From: Methanobacterium_D oryzae
Lineage (GTDB): Archaea > Methanobacteriota > Methanobacteria > Methanobacteriales > Methanobacteriaceae
Reading direction: 5' to 3'
DNA length: 64,000 nt
NCBI RefSeq assembly: GCF_050433505.1
Contig: NZ_JBNPXC010000001.1
Coordinates: 744,001-808,000, forward strand
Each line of letters starts with the position of its first letter. The stretch's first letter is position 1. This document shows positions 37,242 through 45,132 of the stretch, one piece after another. Under the pieces are notes generated by a model, which had not been told where the DNA came from, ran no database searches, and worked only from the letters and a program-made list of their open reading frames with translations. The position numbers and the translations under genes are program-made.

Positions 37242-37360
37242 TTTTTTGTTTTAATTTCTTTTAATATTATTTGTAGAAATAATTTAGTTAACTAAAAACA
37301 AATTAATTATAGAAACTAATTTATATAACAATAGTTATATTTCTCAAAAGAAATGATCTT
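37242..37360. other. Intergenic spacer and likely promoter before the 37361 element
   Basis: T-rich sequence directly after alaS fits a terminator. AATTTATATAAC at 37319-37330 is a plausible TATA box for the marker 16 gene. If used, the whole structured element at 37361-37576 would be in the 5' leader of that mRNA. Confidence 0.45.
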
Positions 37361-37576
37361 GGAGGTTAAAGAAAATACGCAGTATTAGAAAATCAGAAAT
37401 TTTCTATACATCAAATCGTAGATTTTGATTGTATTTTCTGAACCTTTCGAAAGCTTTACTTTCGAAGGCCTGAACATATAATATGTTCGACGGCCCCAAA
37501 AATATTGAAACTACCCAAAATCTAAGATTTTCAAGTCCCAAAAATTCATAGAATTTTTGAGGAATATTTTTGGAGG
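37361..37576 (+). repeat. Structured GGAGG-bounded palindromic element, copy 1
   Basis: 216 nt that begin with GGAGGTTAAAG and end with the GGAGG Shine-Dalgarno sequence of the next gene. Two outer stems enclose smaller hairpins. Outer stem A is AGAAAATAC (37370-37378) with GTATTTTCT (37431-37439), enclosing hairpins at 37387-37405 and 37410-37429. Then come hairpins at 37446-37466 (8 bp) and 37472-37488 (8 bp, clamped by GGCC pairs). Outer stem B is CCAAAAATATT (37496-37506) with AATATTTTTGG (37563-37573), 11 bp, enclosing hairpins at 37517-37531 and 37539-37559 (9 bp). The GG closing stem B are the first bases of the ribosome site. It resembles the element at 42463-42680. Confidence 0.75.
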
Positions 37577-37582
37577 AATTTT

Positions 37583-38842
37583 TTGAATATTCGCTCAATT
37601 GAAGAAATAAACCAGAAAATTGAACAAGGAGAAGCAACAGTACTGACAGCTGAAGAAGTCAGCAACCTTGTTAGAGAAGGAAATGAGCCTAAAGCAGAAG
37701 ATATTGACGTTATAACTACAGGGACTTGTGGAATAATGTCAGGAACAGCTGCGATATTTCATGTAAAAGCAGGAGAACCAGGATCATTTAAAAAAGCTAA
37801 AAGCGTACTTTTAAATGGAGTTCCAGGGTTTCCGGGGCCATGTCCAAATGAATGGCTTGGATCAGTAGATATGGTGGTTTATGGAACTGCACATAGTATT
37901 TATGATGAAAATTACGGTGGCGGATTCTTATTTAATGATATAATATCTGGAAAAGATATAGAAATTGAAGTAGAATCAATAAATGGTGAAAAAATAAAAT
38001 CAACAGTAAATATTGATGATTTTGGCACAGCACGAATGATTGGAACCAGATTAGCATTTAAAAATTACACCGCATTCATAAATCCAAGTAATGAATCTGT
38101 AGCATCAATATTTAACGCAATTAACATGGAAGGACCATATCAGGGACTTTCATTTTCAGGATGCGGAGAATTAAACCCACTTCAAAACGATCCAGTAATG
38201 AATACAATAAAAACAGGCACAAAAGTATTGATGTGCGGGTCTGAAGGAATAATACTTGGAAGTGGGACCAGAAGCAGTCCAGAAAAGCCAAATTTAATGA
38301 TATCTGCTGATATGTATGATATGGATCCTCATTTCCTCGGCGGGTTTAAAACTGCTGCAGGACCGGAAGTTTTTAACAGTGTAGCTGCTGCAATCCCGGT
38401 TTTAAATGATGAAATCTTAAAGAATACTTATATTACAAATGAAAATATTCCACTTCCTATTGCAGACATTAGGGGAAGACATTTGCCCCTAGGCTCTACA
38501 AATTATGCTGAAGTTTGGAAAAATACGGATGAACGGCCAATCTACAGTTCAGAAGAATGTAGAAATTGTAAAGTTTGTATAGTGCGTGAAAGATGCCCTA
38601 CAGGAGCCTATAATGATACTCTAAATACAAGAAAGTGCTTTGGCTGCGGAATGTGTGCTTATTCATGTCCTTATGGGGCATTCCAGATGAAATGTGGGAA
38701 TATTCAATTTAAAGTAGAAAATGAATTTATTGATGTACCAATCATTTGTCGCCAGTCAGATATTAAAAGGGCACGTGAATTAGCTTCAGAACTTAAAAAA
38801 AGAGTTATTGAAGGTACATTTTTGATTTCAGATTGTTATTAA
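37583..38842 (+). CDS. Methanogenesis marker 16 protein (DUF39/HcyBio domain plus two-cluster ferredoxin)
   Basis: 419 residues. The N-terminal about 340 residues are the DUF39 (homocysteine biosynthesis, HcyBio) domain: ITTGTCGIMSGTAAIFHVKAG, GVPGFPGPCPNEWLG, SFSGCGELNPLQNDP and CGSEGIILGSGTRSS. Related DUF39 proteins convert aspartate semialdehyde to homocysteine. The C-terminus is a ferredoxin: CRNCKVCIVRERCPTGAY and CFGCGMCAYSCPYGAF, ligands for two [4Fe-4S] clusters. The start is TTG 37583 with GGAGG 6 nt upstream; that GGAGG is the end of the structured element before it. Sulfur incorporation is the inferred role. Confidence 0.88.
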   Translation: MNIRSIEEINQKIEQGEATVLTAEEVSNLVREGNEPKAEDIDVITTGTCGIMSGTAAIFHVKAGEPGSFKKAKSVLLNGVPGFPGPCPNEWLGSVDMVVYGTAHSIYDENYGGGFLFNDIISGKDIEIEVESINGEKIKSTVNIDDFGTARMIGTRLAFKNYTAFINPSNESVASIFNAINMEGPYQGLSFSGCGELNPLQNDPVMNTIKTGTKVLMCGSEGIILGSGTRSSPEKPNLMISADMYDMDPHFLGGFKTAAGPEVFNSVAAAIPVLNDEILKNTYITNENIPLPIADIRGRHLPLGSTNYAEVWKNTDERPIYSSEECRNCKVCIVRERCPTGAYNDTLNTRKCFGCGMCAYSCPYGAFQMKCGNIQFKVENEFIDVPIICRQSDIKRARELASELKKRVIEGTFLISDCY

Positions 38843-38913
38843 ATAGTTTAATCTAAATCCAAATAAAATAATTTTTACTTTTAGGGCCGTAGATATTTAA
38901 AATAGTTATGGTA

Positions 38914-39441
38914 TCAATGATTCTTTTTTAAAATATCTAAAATTTCATAAGGCAGCGAGTCTCTGTTTTCAAGTTTCACTTCTAAAATTAAAATATCTTT
39001 CCTATTTTTTATTTTTAAAATTAAAGGATGATTTGATCTTCTGTGTATCACAGCTAAAAGGGGCTTTTCATAGCTTAGAGCTTCTTCAACTACGTTCTAA
39101 AATTCTTTGCTGTGTAATTCCATAGGTGCTATTTCATCTATCATTATATAATCGGATTCTTTTAATGAATTTCTAATAGCAGAAACTCCTATTTCATTTA
39201 AATCTCCCAAGTTTATTTTATATTTACCAACTTTAGGGCCAATACATTTAATATGGGATAATATTCCCTTTTTTTTATTTGCAAGATCAATGATGTTGAA
39301 TCCAACTCTTATTCCCTCTTCTTTAATTTCTGGACAAATAATTCCACCAATAGAATATCCATCTTCTTCAAGGGAATTTATTATCTTTTTCAAGACAGTG
39401 GTTTTGCCAATATCTGGCCTTCCAGTTATTAAAATATTCAA
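38914..39441 (-). pseudogene. THEP1-type nucleoside-triphosphatase interrupted by in-frame TAG
   Basis: A 175-codon frame for a P-loop NTPase of the THEP1/NTPase_1 family (usual length about 175-180) with TAG at 39097-39099. Upstream half: LNILITGRPDIGKTTVLKKI (Walker A), GGIICPEIKEEGIRVGF, IMIDEIAPMELHSKEF. After the stop the frame continues NVVEEALSYEKPLLAVIHRR, SNHPLILKIKNRKD, ending KKN at TGA 38914. The second half carries the family signature around AVIHRR, so the break is recent. TTG 39441 is the likely start, with GTGAT before it. Pyrrolysine read-through is unlikely because other genes here end in TAG. Confidence 0.82.
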
Positions 39442-39479
39442 TTTAATCACAGGTTAACTGATAGGATAAAAATAATCTT

Positions 39480-39914
39480 TTAAATATTGATTCCAGGTAT
39501 TGATGGAATAAATTGTGGACCAAACATTATCATACCTACAACTAATCCTAGAACTAATGCTAGGAATAAAAAAAGAATCATACTTCCTATTCCCATACTT
39601 GATTTTTCTTTATAATCTCTTTTATGATATTCTTGTTCATAATAAGTTTCTTCAGGTAATTCATTTTCCCCATATTCATATTCATCAACATACTGGGAAT
39701 AATCAGGACTTTCAGGAGCTGAATTTCCAATATATCTTTCTTTAATAGGTTTTTCAAATGACCTTGAATCATTATGGTTGTAATGGGTGGATTTATGACT
39801 TCTTTTCTTTTTTGGGTTTGGGGGCAAATCTAAAAGTTGCATTCCACAGTTAGGACAGTATTCTTCATTTGCATCAATTTTTGCCCCGCAGTTATCACAG
39901 ATCATATCAATCAT
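39480..39914 (-). CDS. Zinc-ribbon protein with C-terminal membrane anchor
   Basis: About 144 residues. An N-terminal zinc ribbon (CDNCGAKIDANEEYCPNCG) is joined by a long, charged, Tyr/Glu-rich and probably disordered linker to one C-terminal helix (GIGSMILFLFLALVLGLVVGMIMFG). This architecture is common in archaea and of unknown function. The exact start is uncertain: TTG 39923, ATG 39914 or ATG 39905. Confidence 0.7.
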   Translation of the reverse strand: MIDMICDNCGAKIDANEEYCPNCGMQLLDLPPNPKKKRSHKSTHYNHNDSRSFEKPIKERYIGNSAPESPDYSQYVDEYEYGENELPEETYYEQEYHKRDYKEKSSMGIGSMILFLFLALVLGLVVGMIMFGPQFIPSIPGINI

Positions 39915-39998
39915 TTTAAACAATATTCTTTTTTAAACTTGAATTATTTTCTGTTTTATTTCTTTAGCTATATATTTACTGAATTGATATGAATTAAT

Positions 39999-41054
39999 TT
40001 ATATTAAATTTATCAGGCCCAACTTCTTTGCATAATTTACAGCTTCTTCTATTTCTTCATGACTTGGGTAACGCATTATTTCAGGAGATTTATTTGCTTT
40101 ATAAACAGGTCTATATTGACCCATTATATTTAAAACAGTTTTATTTCCTAAATTTTCAGATATCCATTTTAAAATTGGTTTGGAACAGCATTCAACATGT
40201 CCTGGTAATACAAGGTGTCTTATAATCATATCTCCAGATTCTTTTGCCATTAAATGATTTCTTGTGACAATTTCCCAATAATTCAATATTCCTGATAGAT
40301 TTTCTGCACAATCTGATTGGCCATATTTAAAATCGCTCAGATAAAGATCAACGAAACCATCAAGAAGTTTCATTACATCTTCACTCATGTAGAAATTGCT
40401 ATTCCAGACAACTGGAATGTTTTCTTTGCATAATAGCATTGTTTTTAAAATATATAATAAATTAGGAGTTGGATCTCCACCAACGAAATTCACATTTCTT
40501 GAACCTTCTTTTCGTCGTTTATCAATAATAGATGCAAGCTTTACCTCACTTATTTCTACTCCAAGCTCTGAATATTGACTTATATCATAATTTTGACAGT
40601 AAATACACTCAAAATTACAGCCAGTAAAAAATATGGTATGGCTTGGTACAAGTGGAGCTTCTTCACCCATATGCATAAATTCAGAAGCTATTCTAGGCTT
40701 TCCCACCTTACAAAAACCTTTATCTATATTTCTATTTACATAACATTTTTTCTCACAAAAATAACAGTTTTCAAATATTTTTTCTGCAATTTTAATTTTT
40801 AAATTGAGGAATGAAAAATCGGGTTTTTTAAGGCTATTATATGCTTCATTATTAAATATATCTCTAAAATTTACTCTAATTTGTTCATGAATATCCAATA
40901 AATGATTTATATTTCCGTCATGTGGAGATTTTATCATCTGGGCCACTTTTGACCTTGAAGGCCTTTTATTTAACATAATTTCAAAATAAGTAGAAAGTTC
41001 TCTAACAATCTCTTTATCCTCAAGGATATTCAAAGCATCTGGACGACTCCACAT
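39999..41054 (-). CDS. Radical SAM protein, pyruvate formate-lyase activase-like
   Basis: 351 residues. The radical SAM cluster motif is TGCNFECIYCQN (C-x3-C-x2-C), preceded by an extra cysteine group CYFCEKKCYVNRN...GFC that may bind another cluster. VNFVGGDPTPNL is the SAM-binding GGE-like strand. It matches the PflA-related COG1313 group of uncharacterised archaeal and bacterial enzymes; the substrate is unknown. Stands alone on the minus strand. Confidence 0.82.
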   Translation of the reverse strand: MWSRPDALNILEDKEIVRELSTYFEIMLNKRPSRSKVAQMIKSPHDGNINHLLDIHEQIRVNFRDIFNNEAYNSLKKPDFSFLNLKIKIAEKIFENCYFCEKKCYVNRNIDKGFCKVGKPRIASEFMHMGEEAPLVPSHTIFFTGCNFECIYCQNYDISQYSELGVEISEVKLASIIDKRRKEGSRNVNFVGGDPTPNLLYILKTMLLCKENIPVVWNSNFYMSEDVMKLLDGFVDLYLSDFKYGQSDCAENLSGILNYWEIVTRNHLMAKESGDMIIRHLVLPGHVECCSKPILKWISENLGNKTVLNIMGQYRPVYKANKSPEIMRYPSHEEIEEAVNYAKKLGLINLI

Positions 41055-41155
41055 ACATCATAATTTATTGATTTCATTTATATTCAATTTTAAGTGAAAC
41101 CTGAAAAATATCAAAATTATATAAAAAATAAAGTAAAATTAAAAATATATTAATT

Positions 41156-42457
41156 TTAGCCTACAACTCTTAAATTCTTAGCCAAAATGCGTGGAATAAC
41201 AAAAGGACCCATTTGACGTGTTTCTCCAGACATTCCGGATATATTTTTCATTAGATTGAATATGTTTCCTGATAACATTGCCTTTTTAACAGGATCACTG
41301 ATTTCTCCACCTTCTATTTTAAATGCATTATTTACTTCTACTGAAAAATCACCAGAAATAGGATTAGCAGTGTGTGCTCCAAGAACATCAGTTACAAATA
41401 TTCCTTCTTTAATTTCAGAAATATCCTTAAGCTCATTAAATTCTAAAATAAAGTTACTTAATCCCACTGCAGGCATATCTGCAAAAGAACTTCGCATACC
41501 ATTACCTGTACTTTCAGTATCACCTTTATTCGAGGTATATATATCGTAAAGGAAATTTTTAAGAACTCCATTTTCAATAACTGTAGTTTTTTGACTCGAT
41601 GTTCCTTCACCATCACTTATTGAAGAATTAAGCCCTCTTTCATATGTTCCATCATCATAAATACTTAAAGAAGGATTCACAACTTCATTACCTATTTCAG
41701 TAGCATAAATGGATCTTCCTCTCTGCACATTATCTGCATTCACAGCGTTAACAAGAGTTCCAAGAAGACCTGAAGCGGCACGATAGTCTAATAAAACATT
41801 CATATCTTTTGTTTCCACGGGTTTACCATTTAATGAACTTTTTGCAAGTTTAGAGGCGCTTTCTGCAATCCATAAAGGATCTATATCATAATTTCGTGAT
41901 GATTTTCCTTCATAAGCAGTAGATATTTCTCCATTATCCTCAGCATTAACTGCTATGAATCCTGAAAAAATGGAAGATTTATCCTCGCATTCAACACCAT
42001 TTGAATTTAAAATTAAACTTTTCATGCAACTTGCAGAAAACCCTCCAGAAGTTGGTTCACATTTTTCATCTTCAACAGCATTTATCATGGTTTTTGCAAA
42101 TTCTATAGAATCTTCAATTTGGAGTGACTCAATTTTTTTATCATAAGTGCCTTTAACATTACTATACTTTGCTTTTTGAGCAAAATGGAAGTTTTTATCA
42201 GCTATATTGGATTTTGCATTGAATATGGCATTTTTAACAGTTTCATCAAGTTTATCAGTATTTGTGGTGTAAGAAAATCCCATTTTTTCATCTATGATCA
42301 CTCTTACACTAATGCCGTATGTAAATACTTCTTTTGCAAATTTAACTTCATTATTTTGGATATCTACATCAATACCTTTTTCTTTTTCTACATATACCTC
42401 AGCAAAATCAGAATTTTTTAATGCAAGACTTAACGCATCATCTGCTATATCCATCAT
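41156..42457 (-). CDS. TldD/PmbA family metalloprotease-like protein
   Basis: 433 residues of the TldD/TldE family. In bacteria this family forms a heterodimeric metallopeptidase that processes peptides such as microcin precursors and the antitoxin CcdA. Marks include FAEVYVEKEKGIDVDIQNNEV at the N-terminus, VLLDYRAASGLLGTLVNAVNAD and GNGMRSSFADMPAVGLSNF. There is no HExxxH motif, so it is closer to the non-catalytic PmbA/TldE side; no partner is in the window. Two ATGs (42457 and 42454) are served by GGAGG at 42463-42467, the end of a structured element. Confidence 0.85.
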   Translation of the reverse strand: MMDIADDALSLALKNSDFAEVYVEKEKGIDVDIQNNEVKFAKEVFTYGISVRVIIDEKMGFSYTTNTDKLDETVKNAIFNAKSNIADKNFHFAQKAKYSNVKGTYDKKIESLQIEDSIEFAKTMINAVEDEKCEPTSGGFSASCMKSLILNSNGVECEDKSSIFSGFIAVNAEDNGEISTAYEGKSSRNYDIDPLWIAESASKLAKSSLNGKPVETKDMNVLLDYRAASGLLGTLVNAVNADNVQRGRSIYATEIGNEVVNPSLSIYDDGTYERGLNSSISDGEGTSSQKTTVIENGVLKNFLYDIYTSNKGDTESTGNGMRSSFADMPAVGLSNFILEFNELKDISEIKEGIFVTDVLGAHTANPISGDFSVEVNNAFKIEGGEISDPVKKAMLSGNIFNLMKNISGMSGETRQMGPFVIPRILAKNLRVVG

Positions 42458-42462
42458 TTAAA

Positions 42463-42680
42463 CCTCCAAAATCCCTCAAAAATTCAAAGAATTTTTGGGG
42501 CGCAAATCTTTGATTTGCAAGCTTTGATTTTGGGGTTCAGGAAATTCTGTAAATTCTTGAAACTATTGTTTCAATTTTACGAAACTGTCAAAATTCAAAG
42601 AATTTTGATGCAGCAAATTGGAAATTTCGTTTCGTAATTTCCAACAAATTGTAGATTTTTGAGAATTTCCTTAAACCTCC
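42463..42680 (-). repeat. Structured GGAGG-bounded palindromic element, copy 2
   Basis: 218 nt on the minus strand, from GGAGGTTTAAG at 42680 to the GGAGG of the TldD/PmbA gene at 42467-42463. Outer stem A: AGGAAATTC (42671-42663) with GAATTTCCT (42547-42539), enclosing hairpins at 42618-42644 (9 bp), 42589-42607 (8 bp) and 42557-42574 (7 bp). Outer stem B: CCAAAATC (42533-42526) with GATTTTGG (42473-42466), enclosing hairpins at 42502-42518 (7 bp) and 42477-42497 (9 bp). The boundaries share a 13-bp direct repeat TTAAACCTCCAAA (42458-42470 and 42671-42683). It has the same layout and several identical segments as the 37361 element. Confidence 0.75.
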
Positions 42681-42701
42681 AAATTATACAAAAACACTTT
42701 A

Positions 42702-43364
42702 TTATAAAATAAACTTCTCTATTGCCTCTGCAGCCCCATCACCATATGGCTTCTTGGTTACATAGTCAGTATTTTCTTTGAGTTCTTTATCTGCATTGCG
42801 GACGGCTACTTTAAACCCTGCAACCTCAAGGAATTCCAAATCGTTTTCACTGTCTCCAATTGCCATTATTTCATCGAGGGTAATTCCCATATCTTTAGCA
42901 ACGATTTCTAAAGACTTTCCCTTGTTAACTTCAGGATCTGTAAGGTGTATTGCAAATTTAGTATCATAAACTTCAACATCAAAATCTTTTACAGTCTCTT
43001 TTACAATATTAACATCTATATTCCTTACTATTGCAATTTCTGAAAGCCTGATATTAGAAAATTCAGTTTTTTCGATACTGTATTTTGATTTTAAGAATTC
43101 ATAGGCAGGTTTACATTTTTCAATATCTCCAAGAATAAGGTTCTTTTTTCTTGTTTGTATGAAACCACCATTTTCACTAACAATTCCACCAGAAGTACCA
43201 ACCATTACTGCAACCATCTTCGCTGCGCAAAGTACATTTCCGGTCACTAAAATGATGGGATAACCATTATCTTCTGCTTTTCTTAAGGCGTTTATTGCAT
43301 TTACACATATCTTTCTATTTTGATCAGTTATTGTACCGTCAATATCTATAGCAATTGCCTTCAT
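42702..43364 (-). CDS. Phosphoglycolate phosphatase, archaeal HAD type
   Basis: 220 residues of the archaeal Cof-like HAD phosphatase family. The nucleophile motif is AIDIDGTITDQ, motif II ILVTGNV, and GIVSENGGF and IAIGDSENDLEFLEVAGF complete the set. It removes phosphoglycolate or related sugar phosphates. The frame is open to 43397 but ATG 43364 gives the conserved MKAIAIDIDGT start, with GGAG upstream. Confidence 0.88.
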   Translation of the reverse strand: MKAIAIDIDGTITDQNRKICVNAINALRKAEDNGYPIILVTGNVLCAAKMVAVMVGTSGGIVSENGGFIQTRKKNLILGDIEKCKPAYEFLKSKYSIEKTEFSNIRLSEIAIVRNIDVNIVKETVKDFDVEVYDTKFAIHLTDPEVNKGKSLEIVAKDMGITLDEIMAIGDSENDLEFLEVAGFKVAVRNADKELKENTDYVTKKPYGDGAAEAIEKFIL

Positions 43365-43439
43365 TAAGACTATTCTCCAATGTTTTAAAAATGTCAAAAA
43401 TATATTGTAAGAAATTTAAAATCTCTTGTAGTGCTATTT

Positions 43440-44489
43440 TTAAAATGTCGAGCCGTATCTAAATGCTATATTGCATGTTCCTTCTTTACTTACCATACAT
43501 GCTCCAATTGGATTTATAGGAGTGCATTTGGTTTTAAAGAGAGCGCATTCTTCAGGTCTTGCAACTCCTCTTAATATTGGGCCGCATATACATCCTGTAG
43601 GAACTTTTTCTCCTTGTTCAACTTGAATATCAAATCTTTCTCGTGCATTGGCACTTGAAAACTCATCTTTTATTTCATAAGTGGAATTTGGAATTTCTGG
43701 GAAACCTCTCCATTCTTTATCTTTAATATAGAAAACCTCATCCATAAGTTCTTGAGCCTTTATATTTCCTTCTTCCCTTACAGCTCGTTTATATTCATTT
43801 TGAACTACTGCTTTTCCTTCATCCATCTGTTTAAGGATCATGTAAATAGCAATGAGTATATCAAATGGGTTAAAACCTGCTACTACTTGAGGTATGCTAT
43901 ATTTTTCTGAGAATTCTTCATAAGGTCTTGTTCCGATTATTGTTGAAACGTGTCCCGGTTCTATAAGTGCATTTAAGTTTACTTCACCTGATTCAATCAA
44001 GAACTTTAATGCTGGCGGGATTAATCTGTGACAAGATAAAAATGATAGGTTTTCTGGGGGGCCTGCGACTATTTCTGAAGCTGTAGTTGGTGCAGTGGTT
44101 TCAAAGCCTGCTGCCATGAATACAACTTCATTATCTATTTTTTCAGCTATTTCAACTGCATTATTTACGCCGTAAACTATTCTTACATCAGCACCCTCTG
44201 CTTTTGCATCTGCTAAAGTCCCTGTTGTCCCGGGGACTCTTAACATGTCTCCAAATGTTGCAATAGTAACTCCATTTCTTGCAAGGTAAAGACATTCATC
44301 TACTTCTATTGAGGGAACACAGCATACAGGACATCCCGGACCTGCCACTACTTCTACTTCTTTTGGAATTAATGATCGTATTCCATGTTGCATTATGGTA
44401 TGTTCATGAGATCCACATACATGCATTATTTTAACTGGTCTTGCAATGTTTTCAATGCGTTCTACTATTTCTTTAGATAAATTTTTCAT
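43440..44489 (-). CDS. hypD: Hydrogenase maturation protein HypD
   Basis: Fe-S protein that with HypC builds the Fe(CN)2CO unit of [NiFe] hydrogenases. 349 residues. Cysteine motifs: IMHVCGSHEHTI, GPGCPVCCVP, and C-terminal CICGPILRGVARPEECALF with TKCTP, holding the cluster and the CO/CN carrier site; FMAAGFETTAPT is also typical. Transcribed alone; the other hyp genes are elsewhere. Needed for the hydrogenases of this methanogen. Confidence 0.95.
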   Translation of the reverse strand: MKNLSKEIVERIENIARPVKIMHVCGSHEHTIMQHGIRSLIPKEVEVVAGPGCPVCCVPSIEVDECLYLARNGVTIATFGDMLRVPGTTGTLADAKAEGADVRIVYGVNNAVEIAEKIDNEVVFMAAGFETTAPTTASEIVAGPPENLSFLSCHRLIPPALKFLIESGEVNLNALIEPGHVSTIIGTRPYEEFSEKYSIPQVVAGFNPFDILIAIYMILKQMDEGKAVVQNEYKRAVREEGNIKAQELMDEVFYIKDKEWRGFPEIPNSTYEIKDEFSSANARERFDIQVEQGEKVPTGCICGPILRGVARPEECALFKTKCTPINPIGACMVSKEGTCNIAFRYGSTF

Positions 44490-45132
44490 ACTGTCACCTT
44501 GATATATTTAGTTATAATGTCAATATTTCCTAATTTCATTTTAAAATGTTATATGGATTTTATATGGGCTAAACAGTCTTCTTAAAACTTGAACATTACT
44601 TAGATTGATAATTGATTTATATTAGTAAAATATTGGTTATTACATTTTATATAATTGCTGTTTATATTTCATTTTTGTGGAAATCTTTAATTATACCTAA
44701 AAATAATAGAACATATTAAAACAATAAATTGATTTTTAGTCTTAAATCTATAAAATATCTGAATTAAAACATTTATAAGATTGAATTATAAATATGTTTA
44801 AATCATTTTATTTCGTGGATAGTTATCTCCCTGAAGTAATAATATCCAAATATTTATTATTATTAATGACAAAAATAATAATAACAAAACCATATGGGTG
44901 TTTGGACATTGGAATGATAAAATCAATTTGTTGACATAAAAAATAGATTAAAATAGTAATAATAAAATATAGTGTTTACTTATGAACTGCCATAATTAAT
45001 TGTTATTAAATTAGTTAACTTAGAAAAAACCAAGCGTTACAGTTAAATATCTATATTATAAATCTATTTTAAAAGTCATTACTCTAAAAAGTCATAATAA
45101 CCTTTAAGATTATATGAATACCGGTAGGTAAT
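44490..45132. other. Long AT-rich spacer between hypD and the Mur ligase cluster
   Basis: 643 bp between the divergent hypD and Mur-ligase units. It is extremely AT-rich with many TATA-like strings and no credible coding frame or RNA fold. A short direct repeat AAAAGTCAT lies at about 45071-45079 and 45088-45096 shortly before the Mur ligase start, at a position where a regulator site could be. It presumably holds promoters for both directions. Confidence 0.45.

Noticed and set aside
37361..37576. CRISPR array or intrinsic terminator cluster
   Set aside because: There are no direct repeats with unique spacers, and the hairpins differ from each other. The block lies immediately before a start codon with a functional ribosome site rather than after a gene.
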